In this document: piece after piece, positions 11,272-21,044 of the stretch
Layout: every line of letters begins with the position of its first letter
Numbering within the stretch: the stretch's first letter is position 1
Assembly (NCBI GenBank): GCA_030544215.1
Contig: JARZZO010000001.1
Location: forward strand, 39,335,670-39,399,669
Direction of reading: 5' to 3'
DNA: 64,000 nt
From: Zantedeschia hybrid cultivar
Taxonomy: Eukaryota; Streptophyta; Magnoliopsida; Alismatales; Araceae
Notes under the pieces: model-generated
The model's database searches: none
Told to the model about the DNA's origin: nothing
The model's input: only the letters and a program-made list of their open reading frames with translations
Position numbers and translations under genes: made by a program

Positions 11272-11836
11272 TCTATTTATATTATACTAATAAAATAGAG
11301 TTTTTAAGCGTACCACTCTCATATTCTTTTCTACTAAAAAATATTAAATAATTTTTAAGAGAAGTAATTGATGTTTGTAATCATTGTGATTATTCTTTCT
11401 CGTTCTCATCCTCTACTCATTTCAAAATAACTTATTCTACCTATTTCAAAACAACTCATTACTAGCCATAACTCACTCACTCTCTCTCTCTCTCTCATGC
11501 AAGGGAACAAGAACCCATGGCCCCTCTCAAAATTGAGGAACTTATTTGGTAATAAGAATATTATTTATAAATGATTTATATTATAAAAATAATTAAAATT
11601 AAAAATTATATTAATATTAAAAATAAAATAATAATATTCCTAAATATTTGTCTTACTCTATTTTATTAAACTTATCTTATAAATTTATTTAACTCATATA
11701 GTATATACTTTTTGTCGTATATTATTTGTATTTAATTTTGATATGTTAATAATTATCATATTGTATAATATTTAATATTTATAGTTACATATAATATTTT
11801 TAATTATAATATATAACAAATTAATATTTTTAAGTA
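11272..11836 (+). mobile_element. Truncated Helitron-like unit (first copy)
   Basis: The unit starts with TCTATTTATATTATACTAATAAAAT and runs parallel, with many mismatches, to the start of the next unit (11837 onward). Shared blocks include CACTCTCATATTCTTT, AATCATTGTGATTATTC (against AACCATTATGATTATTC) and the CTCTCTCTCTCTC tract. It has no CTRR end of its own before the second unit begins, so it is a truncated or tandem partner. Confidence 0.5.
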
Positions 11837-13170
11837 TCTATATTATACTAATAAAATAAATTTTTTAACCTAACTGATGTGACACTCTCATATTCTTTCA
11901 TGCCAAAAATATTTATTAAACAATTCTTAGGAGAAGTCATTAATGCCTATAACCATTATGATTATTCTTTACCCTTCTCATCCCCACTCATTTTAAAAAC
12001 AACTCATTAATGACACCTCCACCCATTTCAAAATAACTCATTAATAGTCATAACTCTCTCTCTCTTTCTTTCTCAAACGGGCGCAGGAAAACAGGGGGCC
12101 ATGACCCCTCTAAAATTGAAGAACTTCTTTAGTAATAAAAATATTATTTTTAAATTATTTATATTATACTAAAAATATTAAAAAGTAAATTAAAAATTTT
12201 AAATTATATTAATATTAAATACAAATAATATTATTTCTTAAATATTTAGATCTGCTGAAGAAGTTCTGACATATGGTATATGTAGAGGGGTCAGGAGGAA
12301 GATCAAGTTCTCAATTTCCACTTCAGATAGTTGGGTTGGTGGTCTCGCTCGTATAATCATAAGTAGAAGGCGCATAGCGTTGAAAGACTTTCTTTCTTTC
12401 GTCTAAAAATTTCTTTGTTTTATTCTATTTTATTTAGTTTATCTTAAAAATTTATTTAATTCATATGTTATATATTTTTTTGTCGTGTATCATTTGTATT
12501 TATTATTATTATGTTAATTTTTATATGTTAATAATTTTTATATCATATAATATTTAATATTTATAGTCATATATAATATTTTTAATTATAACATATAACA
12601 TATTAATATTTTTAAGTATATTAATATATATAGTAAGTCACCTGACAAAGAAAACAACTCGAAACCCTAAAGTTAGAAACATATATTCTGTCTCTTTACT
12701 TGACGTCAACCTTCATCAACAATACTCTTCATAAATGATCTGTTTTTGAATAATGGTATTGTTAAATTTCTTATTTCGTAGAAGTACTATGGTCATCCAT
12801 TGCACTCAAGTAGTATTTTACCTAATTTACATGCTGTTATGATTTCGTTGTAATCCTTCTACAAAATTATATTTATACTTAGTTATTTACTATAAGTTAC
12901 TGTTTTTTTTTTTTTTTTTTTCAACACTACTTTAAATCTTATGAGATCTCTCTATTAAATTTACATAACTAGTACTAATACAGTTTAACATGTAAGCGAA
13001 ATGCCTTCATATTAGAGTCTTTATTAAGCAAAATTATCTTTATTTTTGATTATTTGTTTAAAATTAAAACTTTATTAAGACGAAATTATTCAAATCAGTA
13101 TAATATTTTTATCTTAAAATTAAATTTAATATATTTTAAATAATTTCACACGGCACGGGTTTAGAACTAG
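11837..13170 (+). mobile_element. Candidate non-autonomous Helitron
   Basis: The candidate starts TCTATATTATACTAATAAAA directly after an A and ends CACGGGTTTAGAACTAG directly before a T. That fits the Helitron rules: TC start, CTRR end, insertion between A and T, GC-rich subterminal segment. No Rep/helicase coding is present. Positions about 12248-12408 hold a more GC-rich segment absent from the first copy, possibly captured sequence. A run of 20 or more T lies near 12903. Confidence is moderate because the subterminal hairpin is weak. Confidence 0.55.
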
Positions 13171-13851
13171 TTTGTCAAATATATTAGAGTTTAAGATAAA
13201 TGAATTCTACGTTAGACTTACTTTGTCAAGGAAATATGAAGCACATCCAAACTCCAACGGACTTACCCGTTAGCTGGTCTGCTACGGGTCCAAGCGTACT
13301 CATTTCCAGTATGGGTATATGGCGTATAACGAGATCGATACCATTTTATTACCCTATCAAGAGAGATTCAAGATATGGAAGTGAAAGTCTACCATTACCT
13401 TTAAAAAAGAAAAAAAAACTTGTGCGAATAATAAATAAAAAAAATCAGAAAAAGTGACCAAAGGATTTTATTTTATTCCTTGTTTTGGCAGTGTTGACGA
13501 ATTTTAAAATCTCCTACAGGTCTTAAGCATTTCAAAATGGAGGTTTGTCTTAATCGATTTGTTTATGAGTTGATTTTAAAAGAAGGAAAGAGAAATTACT
13601 AAAGAGAGGTAGATAAATTTTTCAAAAGTTTATCTTAAAGTAAATCTTGAAAAAAAAAAAACTTTAATGAAAAAAACCTTCTTCAAAATGAACGAAGCAC
13701 TCTACATTTTAATTTCTTTATCAAAAGATACAAGATATTCCTATCAATCACAGATAAAATCTCCCATGACTCGAGCAAACATTTAAATGAAAATTTATAT
13801 CCTATTTTATCTTTCAAAAACTCAACCCTATGAAAATCTGTTGGAAAAATT
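13171..13851. other. Non-coding stretch between Helitron-like unit and old LTR
   Basis: It contains a small unexplained frame (13200-13457) and A-rich runs. I see nothing here that can be named. Confidence 0.4.
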
Positions 13852-15967
13852 TGTAACGCCCCACCGCCGACCCGGTTCTATCATGTCGGCCTACAACAAG
13901 CCGGTGGGACAGCGCCACAGTGAGAACAACCAAACATCATCTTATATTCCAGATGAGCATACATGCAACAATCCATCAACATAAATGAAACAACCATCAT
14001 TACCATAAGAATATCTACTAATGAAATAAACATAACTGCTGGAACAAATAACAATGTCTCATCATCAAGGATCACAAAATATCCATAAAATAATTATGTC
14101 ACTTAAATTGAAATAAATATAAACCTACTTATAAATAATAAAGTCTTCCACTTCAAGTCTCATGGTCCTCGTGATTCTCATCCTCCTCTGTAGGGTCTAA
14201 CTCACCTGAAACATAGTTTGTCATGCAAGGGTGAGTCTACATAGACTCGACAAACTCATAATTCCACAACATCCGTAGTTTTTCACATAATTAACTATAT
14301 GAAAAGATATGATACTCTATCATTTATGCTTGTTAAAATTTATAACATATGTATACATGCTTCACCCTAAAACATGTTCTTTTGTTCTTTAAAGCATCTA
14401 AGTCAAAATCGGCATGGTTTTATGATTTGAATGCATTAATATATAAGCATGGTTTTTAATCATGGAACATATATCACAACATATCATAGTTCATCATTCA
14501 TCATTAATGTACAACATATTATCACTTTAATATGGGATATGTATCTAACCACATCAGAAGGAGTTCATTATTCCTCTTGTTCTTCTTTCTTACCTAGTGG
14601 TAAGACAAAGCCCACTAGATCTTCTACTGCGTAGTTGGGGATCAACATATCCCACTCAAGGTTGGTGCACCTACAAACAAGTACACTTCTAGGATTTTAA
14701 CCCGTTGCCTCGATCCTTTTACACATCTTGTTCTTAGTCTTCTTTCACAAGGACACTATTATAGGTTGGACAATTCTTACTCTTATGGTGGCATTGTCCA
14801 TATATTAACCATCTTAAGTTTATGCATGCATATCATATAATGCCTGTGCCTGATAACAGTATAATAATCAGGAAGATAAACATGATGTGTAATAGGTTTA
14901 CTATGGTTTGGTCTTAATACAACCTAAAACGCATCATGATCAAGTGACGTGATTCATAAATCATGTCCACCTTTCCTGACGCCTTTCAGGATATTAAAAC
15001 ACAACAAAAAATATAATCGATTGTATTATAGAGCCTAAATCGATACGATTACAATACTAACAAAAGCATAATTTGATTTCATGGACAAGAGCAAATCAAA
15101 TACAGCAGGTAATTGATTACAACAAGAAGAACAAATTGATTACAATAGGTAATCGACCTCTTAAAATGCATCATACTAGCCTGACGCCTTTTAGGAAATC
15201 GATTACATACCAAATCAATTACCAGGGCTAAATTGCGTCACTGTTACTGGATGTAATTCAACATGGTAGAAGAATTTCAAGAAGAAAAAGGAGATAATTA
15301 GGGTTTCACACCGCCAATCCATGTCGACGAGATTCTCAAATCGCGTCATGCAAGGGTGATGTGTTTCAATACAAAGAATAGATCTTCATGCTTTTCATGG
15401 GGATTTTACGTGAAAGATTCATCTTTTAGAGAAGAAAGATCATTAACATATTCATGCATGTCTAACGTCATCATCAATACCCTCTTTCATGATACTATAA
15501 TAGTACTTGCAAAATAGTTTGAAAGTAGGTGTTATATACATAAAATTATCTATGGAAGTGTAGATTAGTCATCACTTGCCTCTAACCACCCTCAAAATCT
15601 CGATAAAGCTCGCCTAAGCAAGGCAAACAGCACCTCCTTGCGTTCACACACCCACACGAGATGCCTCCTCGTGCACTCCACGAAGAATGCCTCCAACGCC
15701 GCAAAGAACACCATCCAAGCCGCTTAATCTCTCTCGAACTCTCCTTCTAGAGTTAGACAACACACTAAAGGGGTCTTGGGGACAAAAGGGGTCTATATAA
15801 AGGCACTACAGATGAGTTCTATGTAGAGTAGTCTCCCTTCGAATGTAAACTAATGAATCTAAGTCAAACTGTGTTAATATTCTAAATCATGTCAGCTCAA
15901 CCTGACGTCGTCTAAACTGCGTTAGCATCAAATGACGTGTTTCACACCCGTAACTCAGAACTTAAAT
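13852..15967 (-). mobile_element. Old, diverged solo LTR related to the A family
   Basis: It begins TGTAACGCCCCACCGCC after AAATT (13847-13851), and an identical AAATT lies at 15968-15972. Length (2116 bp) and internal order match the A LTRs: a block with CTCACCTGAAAC...GGGTGAGTC...ATAGACTCG, then degraded motifs such as GACGCCTTTCAGG, TGACGCCTTTTAGG and AAATTGCGTCACTGTTACTGG. The right terminus (ACTTAAAT) lacks a canonical CA, so the exact right end is uncertain. Divergence suggests an older insertion than the other A copies. Confidence 0.5.
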
Positions 15968-16024
15968 AAATTAAATCTAATCTCACTAATGGACTTACCT
16001 AGGGCTACTAAAAGGCTATAAATG

Positions 16025-16424
16025 TGTAACAACCTATTACTTTATAATCGGGGATCCGATTACTAAATGGGTATCGAACCGTTAAAATTAAGAGTCAAAT
16101 CAGGATCTCAAATAAGTCTACAAAATAAATGATAAACTGAGCTAATCATTCCACACAACACCGAACTGTAAAATAAAAGTGCAGGAAATAAAATTATTAC
16201 AGTCCGACTTGATTCAACAAATAAATACATAGTCCACAACTGAAAGTAAATAATAGTGCATACAGGTCAAAAATAAAAATACAATTATATTGGGGCATAC
16301 TGCGGAACAATGGTTGTTGGCGTGCAACCCGAGACAGAACCAACAATTCCTACGCCTGCTGGGAACTCTCACTTGAAAACGCAGAGAGTGAGTCACACTA
16401 AAATGGATTCCGTAGGGATCCCAC
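16025..16424 (-). mobile_element. 3' LTR of chromovirus A2, outer part
   Basis: It starts TGTAACAACC and follows the A LTR consensus (GGGGATCCGATTACTAAATGG, then GGCATACTGCGGAACAATGG) up to GTAGGGATCCCAC, where element B is inserted. Its continuation is at 56168. Joined across the insertion, the sequence reads GGGATCC-CAC-GATCCCC, aligning with GGGATCC-TCC-GATCCCC in the intact LTR at 22821-25023. The two parts total 2104 bp, the expected LTR length. Confidence 0.9.
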
Positions 16425-17634
16425 TGTAGTGCTCAAAAAGGGTGTGTGTTCATCATGTTATCATGTGTTTACTATGATTAATAATATGAAAAGAATTGTA
16501 ATTGCCAGAAACTGAGGGTTTCAAAGGAAAAGTGATCGCTTACTAACCTTGCAAACTGGGAGAATATGGGGGTTCTTTTGTTCCTCTCTTCCGGCCAGCT
16601 GAAAGAAAAGAGCCTTCTCTTTTTTTACTCATGTTCTTCTTTTGTACCTTACACAAAAAAAATCAAATAAACAACAAAACTATGATTAGAATTAAAGTAG
16701 TGTAGTATTTATTCTAATTAAGAATTTAAACATGCAACTAAACTAAAAGAACTCACTTTCTGTGTTCTTTTAAACCCCCTTAAGGAGTGTAGGTTTGGAA
16801 ATCATGAAGTGAGTGTGTACGATGAGTTGATGCAATGAAAAAACTATATGAAAAAGAAACTATAAAAGAACTAGAGAAGAAATCGGTTGATTTGGCCCCT
16901 TGAAAGCCTTGATCTTCTTGAGCTCCAATGGTGGAAGAGGAACAAGAGACAAGAACTCCTTCTTGTTATCCACGTTTTTCTTCTTTAAGGTCCTTCAAAC
17001 ACCTTGTAGAGAGCTCCGAATTCTCCAAATACCAACCTTTTTTAAAGGTCAATGTCCATATATATTTATAAGAAGTGACTTTAGGGTATTTGACCTTCAA
17101 AAAGACTCTCCCGCAGCTCGAACTTGCTCTGGACGATCATAATGGGAATTAGAAACCCTTCTAACCTCTAGAACATGATTATCTCGGCCAAATCTTGCTT
17201 ATCAGAAAACTCTTAAAATGCGTCGCTCAAGGGAGACGCCTTTTAGTTCATTAATACGGCCAAAACAGAAATAAATCCGAAAAGAAAAATCGAAAATAAT
17301 TAGGAAACATGAAAAACGTCGTGTACACGTAACGTGCTTTAGATAATTTAGGAAATTAACTAGAATTAGAAATAGTAAACCTAAGCGGATTAAGACTTAA
17401 ATGGCATCATGTAAGGGCGATGCTATTCAATTAAATCCTCTTAAATTTACAATTTTCAATTCCGAATTGATTTCTGCTAAGAATCTAAATGGCATCGTGT
17501 ATAGGCGACGCGATTCAACAAATTTCGAAAAAATCAATAAAAATTAATTGAGAATTAAACATTAGACCATTCTAGGACATTATCATTGTGACATGAAATT
17601 TACTCAATATGATCTAAAAATTAGTGTGTCTACA
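16425..17634 (-). mobile_element. 3' LTR of element B
   Basis: It begins TGTAGTGCTC and ends GTGTCTACA, pairing with the copy at 54958-56167, from which it differs at many scattered bases. It holds three spaced-inverted-repeat units: about 17212-17246 (GCGTC, GCTCAAGGGA, GACGCC), 17396-17432 (GCATC, ATGTAAGGGC, GATGC) and 17483-17519 (GCATC, GTGTATAGGC, GACGC). These are the same motif type as in the unrelated chromovirus LTRs. Confidence 0.9.
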
Positions 17635-17647
17635 GCTGCCCCACCTT
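17635..17647 (-). other. Polypurine tract of element B
   Basis: Read on the minus strand the tract is AAGGTGGGGCAGC, directly upstream of the LTR start TGTAGACAC. It primes plus-strand synthesis in LTR elements and confirms that B reads right to left. Confidence 0.75.
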
Positions 17648-18576
17648 GGTATTGACTTTGCAAGGGAGTGAAATATATTGAAAAGGTGATGCCAAGGTAT
17701 GATGTGACACTCTCTTAACATCATGTGATAGAAATCTTTTTCAAAACAATCAATGAAGATAACTCAAAGAGATCAATGGAATCGATCTTATCTGGATGAG
17801 GGAGACAAAGGAAACAAAAGGTCGATCAACTTCCGTGATTGGGAAGTATCCTAGGTCACAAACCCTGCAGGTTTTGTCATGAAGAACGTTACCAGCCAAT
17901 GTGGAAGTGCTGCAATCATGATGGATCTTAAGAGGAAACAAGAAATGTTGGGTGAGAAATCCAAGAAAGGATAGAATTCCAAGGATATCTTCAAGCGAAC
18001 CTCAAAGATAATCAAGATACTTAATTCAGAATGGAATATTTCATATCACGTTGGGATTTATTGGATCAATGGTCTGAAATTTAATCAGGAATTAATCTTT
18101 ATCACAATTATATCAAAGTCCTACATGATGCATGCTGGGCTAAAAGAGAAAATATAAAGTAAAATAAAATATAAATTAATTAAGGATAATATTATTAAAT
18201 CGTCATTAATGAGTCAAGATGCCGATTCTTGTAAGTCAGTGCTAAGCCGAAGTTCGTTTATCCGTGCACTGTTTCACAAAAGTGGAACTATCGTCCCCAT
18301 TAAATTTCATTTTCATCAAAACCACAAGGTCCTTGATATATCTAATAAATATCTATCATATAGTAATTCGAATGCAAATCAATTACATAAAAGAGCACAT
18401 GGTAGAGATAACCGTCTTTTTAGTCACGGTTGGGACTCATGAACTCTCACAGTAGGATCTTAGTGGAATTGTCAGCTTCATTTTCACCTCTTTGATGTTT
18501 CCTGCACTCAAAATTTCATCAGTAACTTCAAGTATATCATGGATTTTCAACAAAGTAACAGAAATTCAGAAACCTG
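17648..18576. other. 3' non-coding region of element B
   Basis: It lies between the polypurine tract and the PMD-B promoter region. No frame with recognisable content was found. It would be 3' untranslated in sense and upstream sequence for the antisense gene. Confidence 0.5.
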
Positions 18577-18753
18577 TTTAAAACGCGTCGCTGTTCACAG
18601 ACGTCATTTAAATGACGTCGCCCCATCAAGACGCCATTTAACTTATAGAAACTCCTCTCCTTTCTGACTCCAATCCAAACTCTACTTGCCTTAATGCATA
18701 TTCCTCCTCTAATTCGGAAAGGGGCTTCCAATTTTGCAAATCACTCTATAAAT
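18577..18753 (+). promoter_or_regulatory. Promoter region of antisense PMD-B gene in B: two inverted-repeat units and TATA box
   Basis: Two units share a central TTTAAA: ACGCGTC, GCTGTTCACA, GACGTCATTTAAA (18583-18612) and TGACGTC, GCCCCATCAA, GACGCCATTTAA (18613-18641). A TATA box CTCTATAAAT follows at 18744-18753, about 125 bp before the ATG at 18879. TATA position and gene orientation agree, so this is a plausible own promoter for the antisense gene. Confidence 0.7.
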
Positions 18754-18878
18754 CCCCCATTTCTTCATATCAAAGTATTACAACAAGCAATCAAGAGGGA
18801 AAGGTAGAGATTTCTTCTCAAGACTCAAGGAAAAGAGGTGAAGAACAAGAAGGAGTCAAGGAAATCCAAGCAAGGAAG

Positions 18879-20263
18879 ATGGATTCTACACAAGATTCTT
18901 CAAACAAGAGGACAAGAAAGGCGATTGAAAAGCTTTCTGAGGTGAATGATCATCTAAGCGGGTGAGATCCTAACTTACAAGTAAGCTATTCTCTCCTCCA
19001 ATCAATTCTTCCTTTGCAACTTTCTACATGATCTCCATATTCTCTATCTATGGATATCCTTTCTTCTCCGGTCCAAGAAGATTTTCTTCACTTCCATGGG
19101 TCCAAAAGTTAGTTAACAAGATCAATCTCTCCATGCAATCCTATATCTCCAAGTGGCATATCCAAGGATTGATAGTCCATGCCAAACATTACAAGAGCAC
19201 ACTCATGGATTAGGCTGCAATAGGCGCTTTGATCGAACTATGGCATTCACAAACTCATACTTTCCTCTTTGCCACGTTCGAAGCCACCATCCTCTTAGAA
19301 GAAGTTGAACTCTTATTGGGCCTTCCCAAGCTCAAAGTCAACAATAATGATCTTGATTTGAGTGAGATGATATTCATGAGGGAAAGGATCACGGGTCAAC
19401 AATTATTAGAAAAGATTATGAAGCACCCAAAGGAAATTTAAGGCTGTTTTACCAAGAAAGGGATCAATCTTGTTAAATTAGTTGAATGGACCTTGAAGAA
19501 GATAAAAGATTTCAAGGATGAAGATACAGAGAATGTGATGAAGGCGTTCACCACGTGCTTAGCTGGAGCACTACTATTCCCTGTCCAGGACAACGTTCTA
19601 GAAGATGATCAAATCAGCACAATCAATGGGATTTTCGAAGGGAAGAAGATTAGTACAGCGGTTCTAGCCTACCTCTACAGTGGGCTCTCTGCAGCTTCTA
19701 CGGGCCAACCTCCTTATGGCAGCATGCTCCTCTTGGCTCTGTGGGTGGAATTCCACTTCAAATTCAACCATAACGAGGAGAAAGTTCCAAGGATATCTCA
19801 AACATATCAATGCAGTCCTATCTTCCATATTGCCAACATTGTGAAGTTCAATGATAACATGACCAATCGAGTGCCCAACCTCAAGACTCGAGCTGACTGG
19901 CGCACTTATTTCAAGACTATGCCCAGAACTGGATTTGAATCCACACTACTTGCTCTCATGGAAAAGGCGGTTCAAGTTCGCTATGGTGCTGGTACAGAGC
20001 TCCGACTAATCGGGGCGACCGAGTTCGTCCTTCATAATCCACATCGGTGTCATCCTCAACTTGGCATGCCTCGCTATGAGTTTCCAGAAATATCTTCTCT
20101 TTCTCCAATCAAGAAGCGGGCATTAGGAATTGATGAAGACTTCGAGGCGACCGAACTTATTGCAACTCTTTGGAACATCGGATTCACCCGTTGTGTGAAA
20201 ACTCCTCATGAAGCCAATAAGGAACTGTGGAAGTCATATGTAAAGGAGCTCAAGAAAGTTTGA
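18879..20263 (+). pseudogene. PMD-B: plant mobile domain-like gene, antisense in element B
   Basis: A short first exon starts at 18879 (MDSTQDSSNKRTRKAIEK) and ends near 18961-18989 at a GT donor. The main exon is one frame from about 19028 to 20263, with in-frame stops at 19211 and 19439. It contains ALIELWHSQTHTFLFATFEA then ILLEEVELLLGLP, the hallmark of plant mobile domain proteins (W-x-PETHTF, then LEEV). Later landmarks LLALWVEFHFKF, LKTRADWRTYF and HRCHPQLGMPRYEFP all have counterparts in the PMD-B copy of element C. The domain is known from MAIN/MAIL-type nuclear proteins and from transposon ORFs; its biochemical role here is unknown. The exon 1/2 junction is uncertain. Confidence 0.8.
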
Positions 20264-20440
20264 CCTTGAAAGCTTTCGCTTTTCCCCCAATTTGATGTAT
20301 TTTGATTCTATTTTAATCAAAGAAATCATTCCTTAATATAGTAGAAATCCTCCTTTAAGGCTTTACAATTTTCCTGTAATTTTTCCTTGAATAAAACTAC
20401 GATTTTTTCTTAAAATATGGAGGTTCGGGTTTAAGTAATT

Positions 20441-20789
20441 CAAATCGCGTTGACTTAAAGAGACGCTTTTCAATCTTAATCAATTTTTAAAATTTAAAAA
20501 TCCATCCTTAAAGAACCCTGAATCGCATCTGGTCATCAGGATGCCTTTCTATTTCTCTCTCCTATTTTCCAGAGATTTCCAGCAATTAATCCACTAAATA
20601 GCATCGTCCTTACAAGACGCGAATATCCATTCTTTTCAAACTCTTCGTGGTACGGCCCTGAGCAGAAGAGGCGGTAAAGTCCAAAAGACGTCGCCCTAGG
20701 GGGACGCGTTTCACTTATTTCAAAAATTCCTGTTGCCGCCTCAGTTTGTGCGCCCCGAAATGGCGTCGTTGTCCCAAGACGCGATTTAA
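20441..20789 (+). promoter_or_regulatory. Inverted-repeat array upstream of antisense PMD-A gene in B (5 units)
   Basis: Five units with 10-nt spacers occur before the PMD-A start at 21045. Spacers are GACTTAAAGA (about 20452), TGGTCATCAG (20530), GTCCTTACAA (20606), GCCCTAGGGG (about 20695) and GTTGTCCCAA (20768). The last reads GGCGTC, spacer, GACGCGATTTAA. A CT-rich tract of Y-patch type (20820-21040) follows, and no clear TATA box is seen. This is the same order as in A-family LTRs: array, CT-rich tract, transcript. Confidence 0.75.
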
Positions 20790-21044
20790 AGAATTCAAAC
20801 AGGAGCTCGTGAGCCCGAGCCCCTTTCTTCCTCAGTCTATCCTTCACTCTCTCTCTCTTCCTTTCCCCTTCGGCTCCGGCGATCATCGGCGACTCCGGCG
20901 ATTTTCCTCCTTCTCTGACTCCCTCTCTCAACTCCGGCGACCCTCTTGTCTCCGGAAACCTCCTTCAACTCCTCTTTCTTCTTCTCACAAGCTCTCTCAC
21001 ATTCTCTCTCGCCCTCTAGCTCTCATCCTCTCTCTTTAACCCTC

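Noticed and set aside
16425..17634. Two independent solo LTRs of family B (16425-17634 and 54958-56167)
   Set aside because: Neither has its own target-site duplication, but the outer flanks of the pair match and rejoin the A2 LTR, so they are the two ends of one element.
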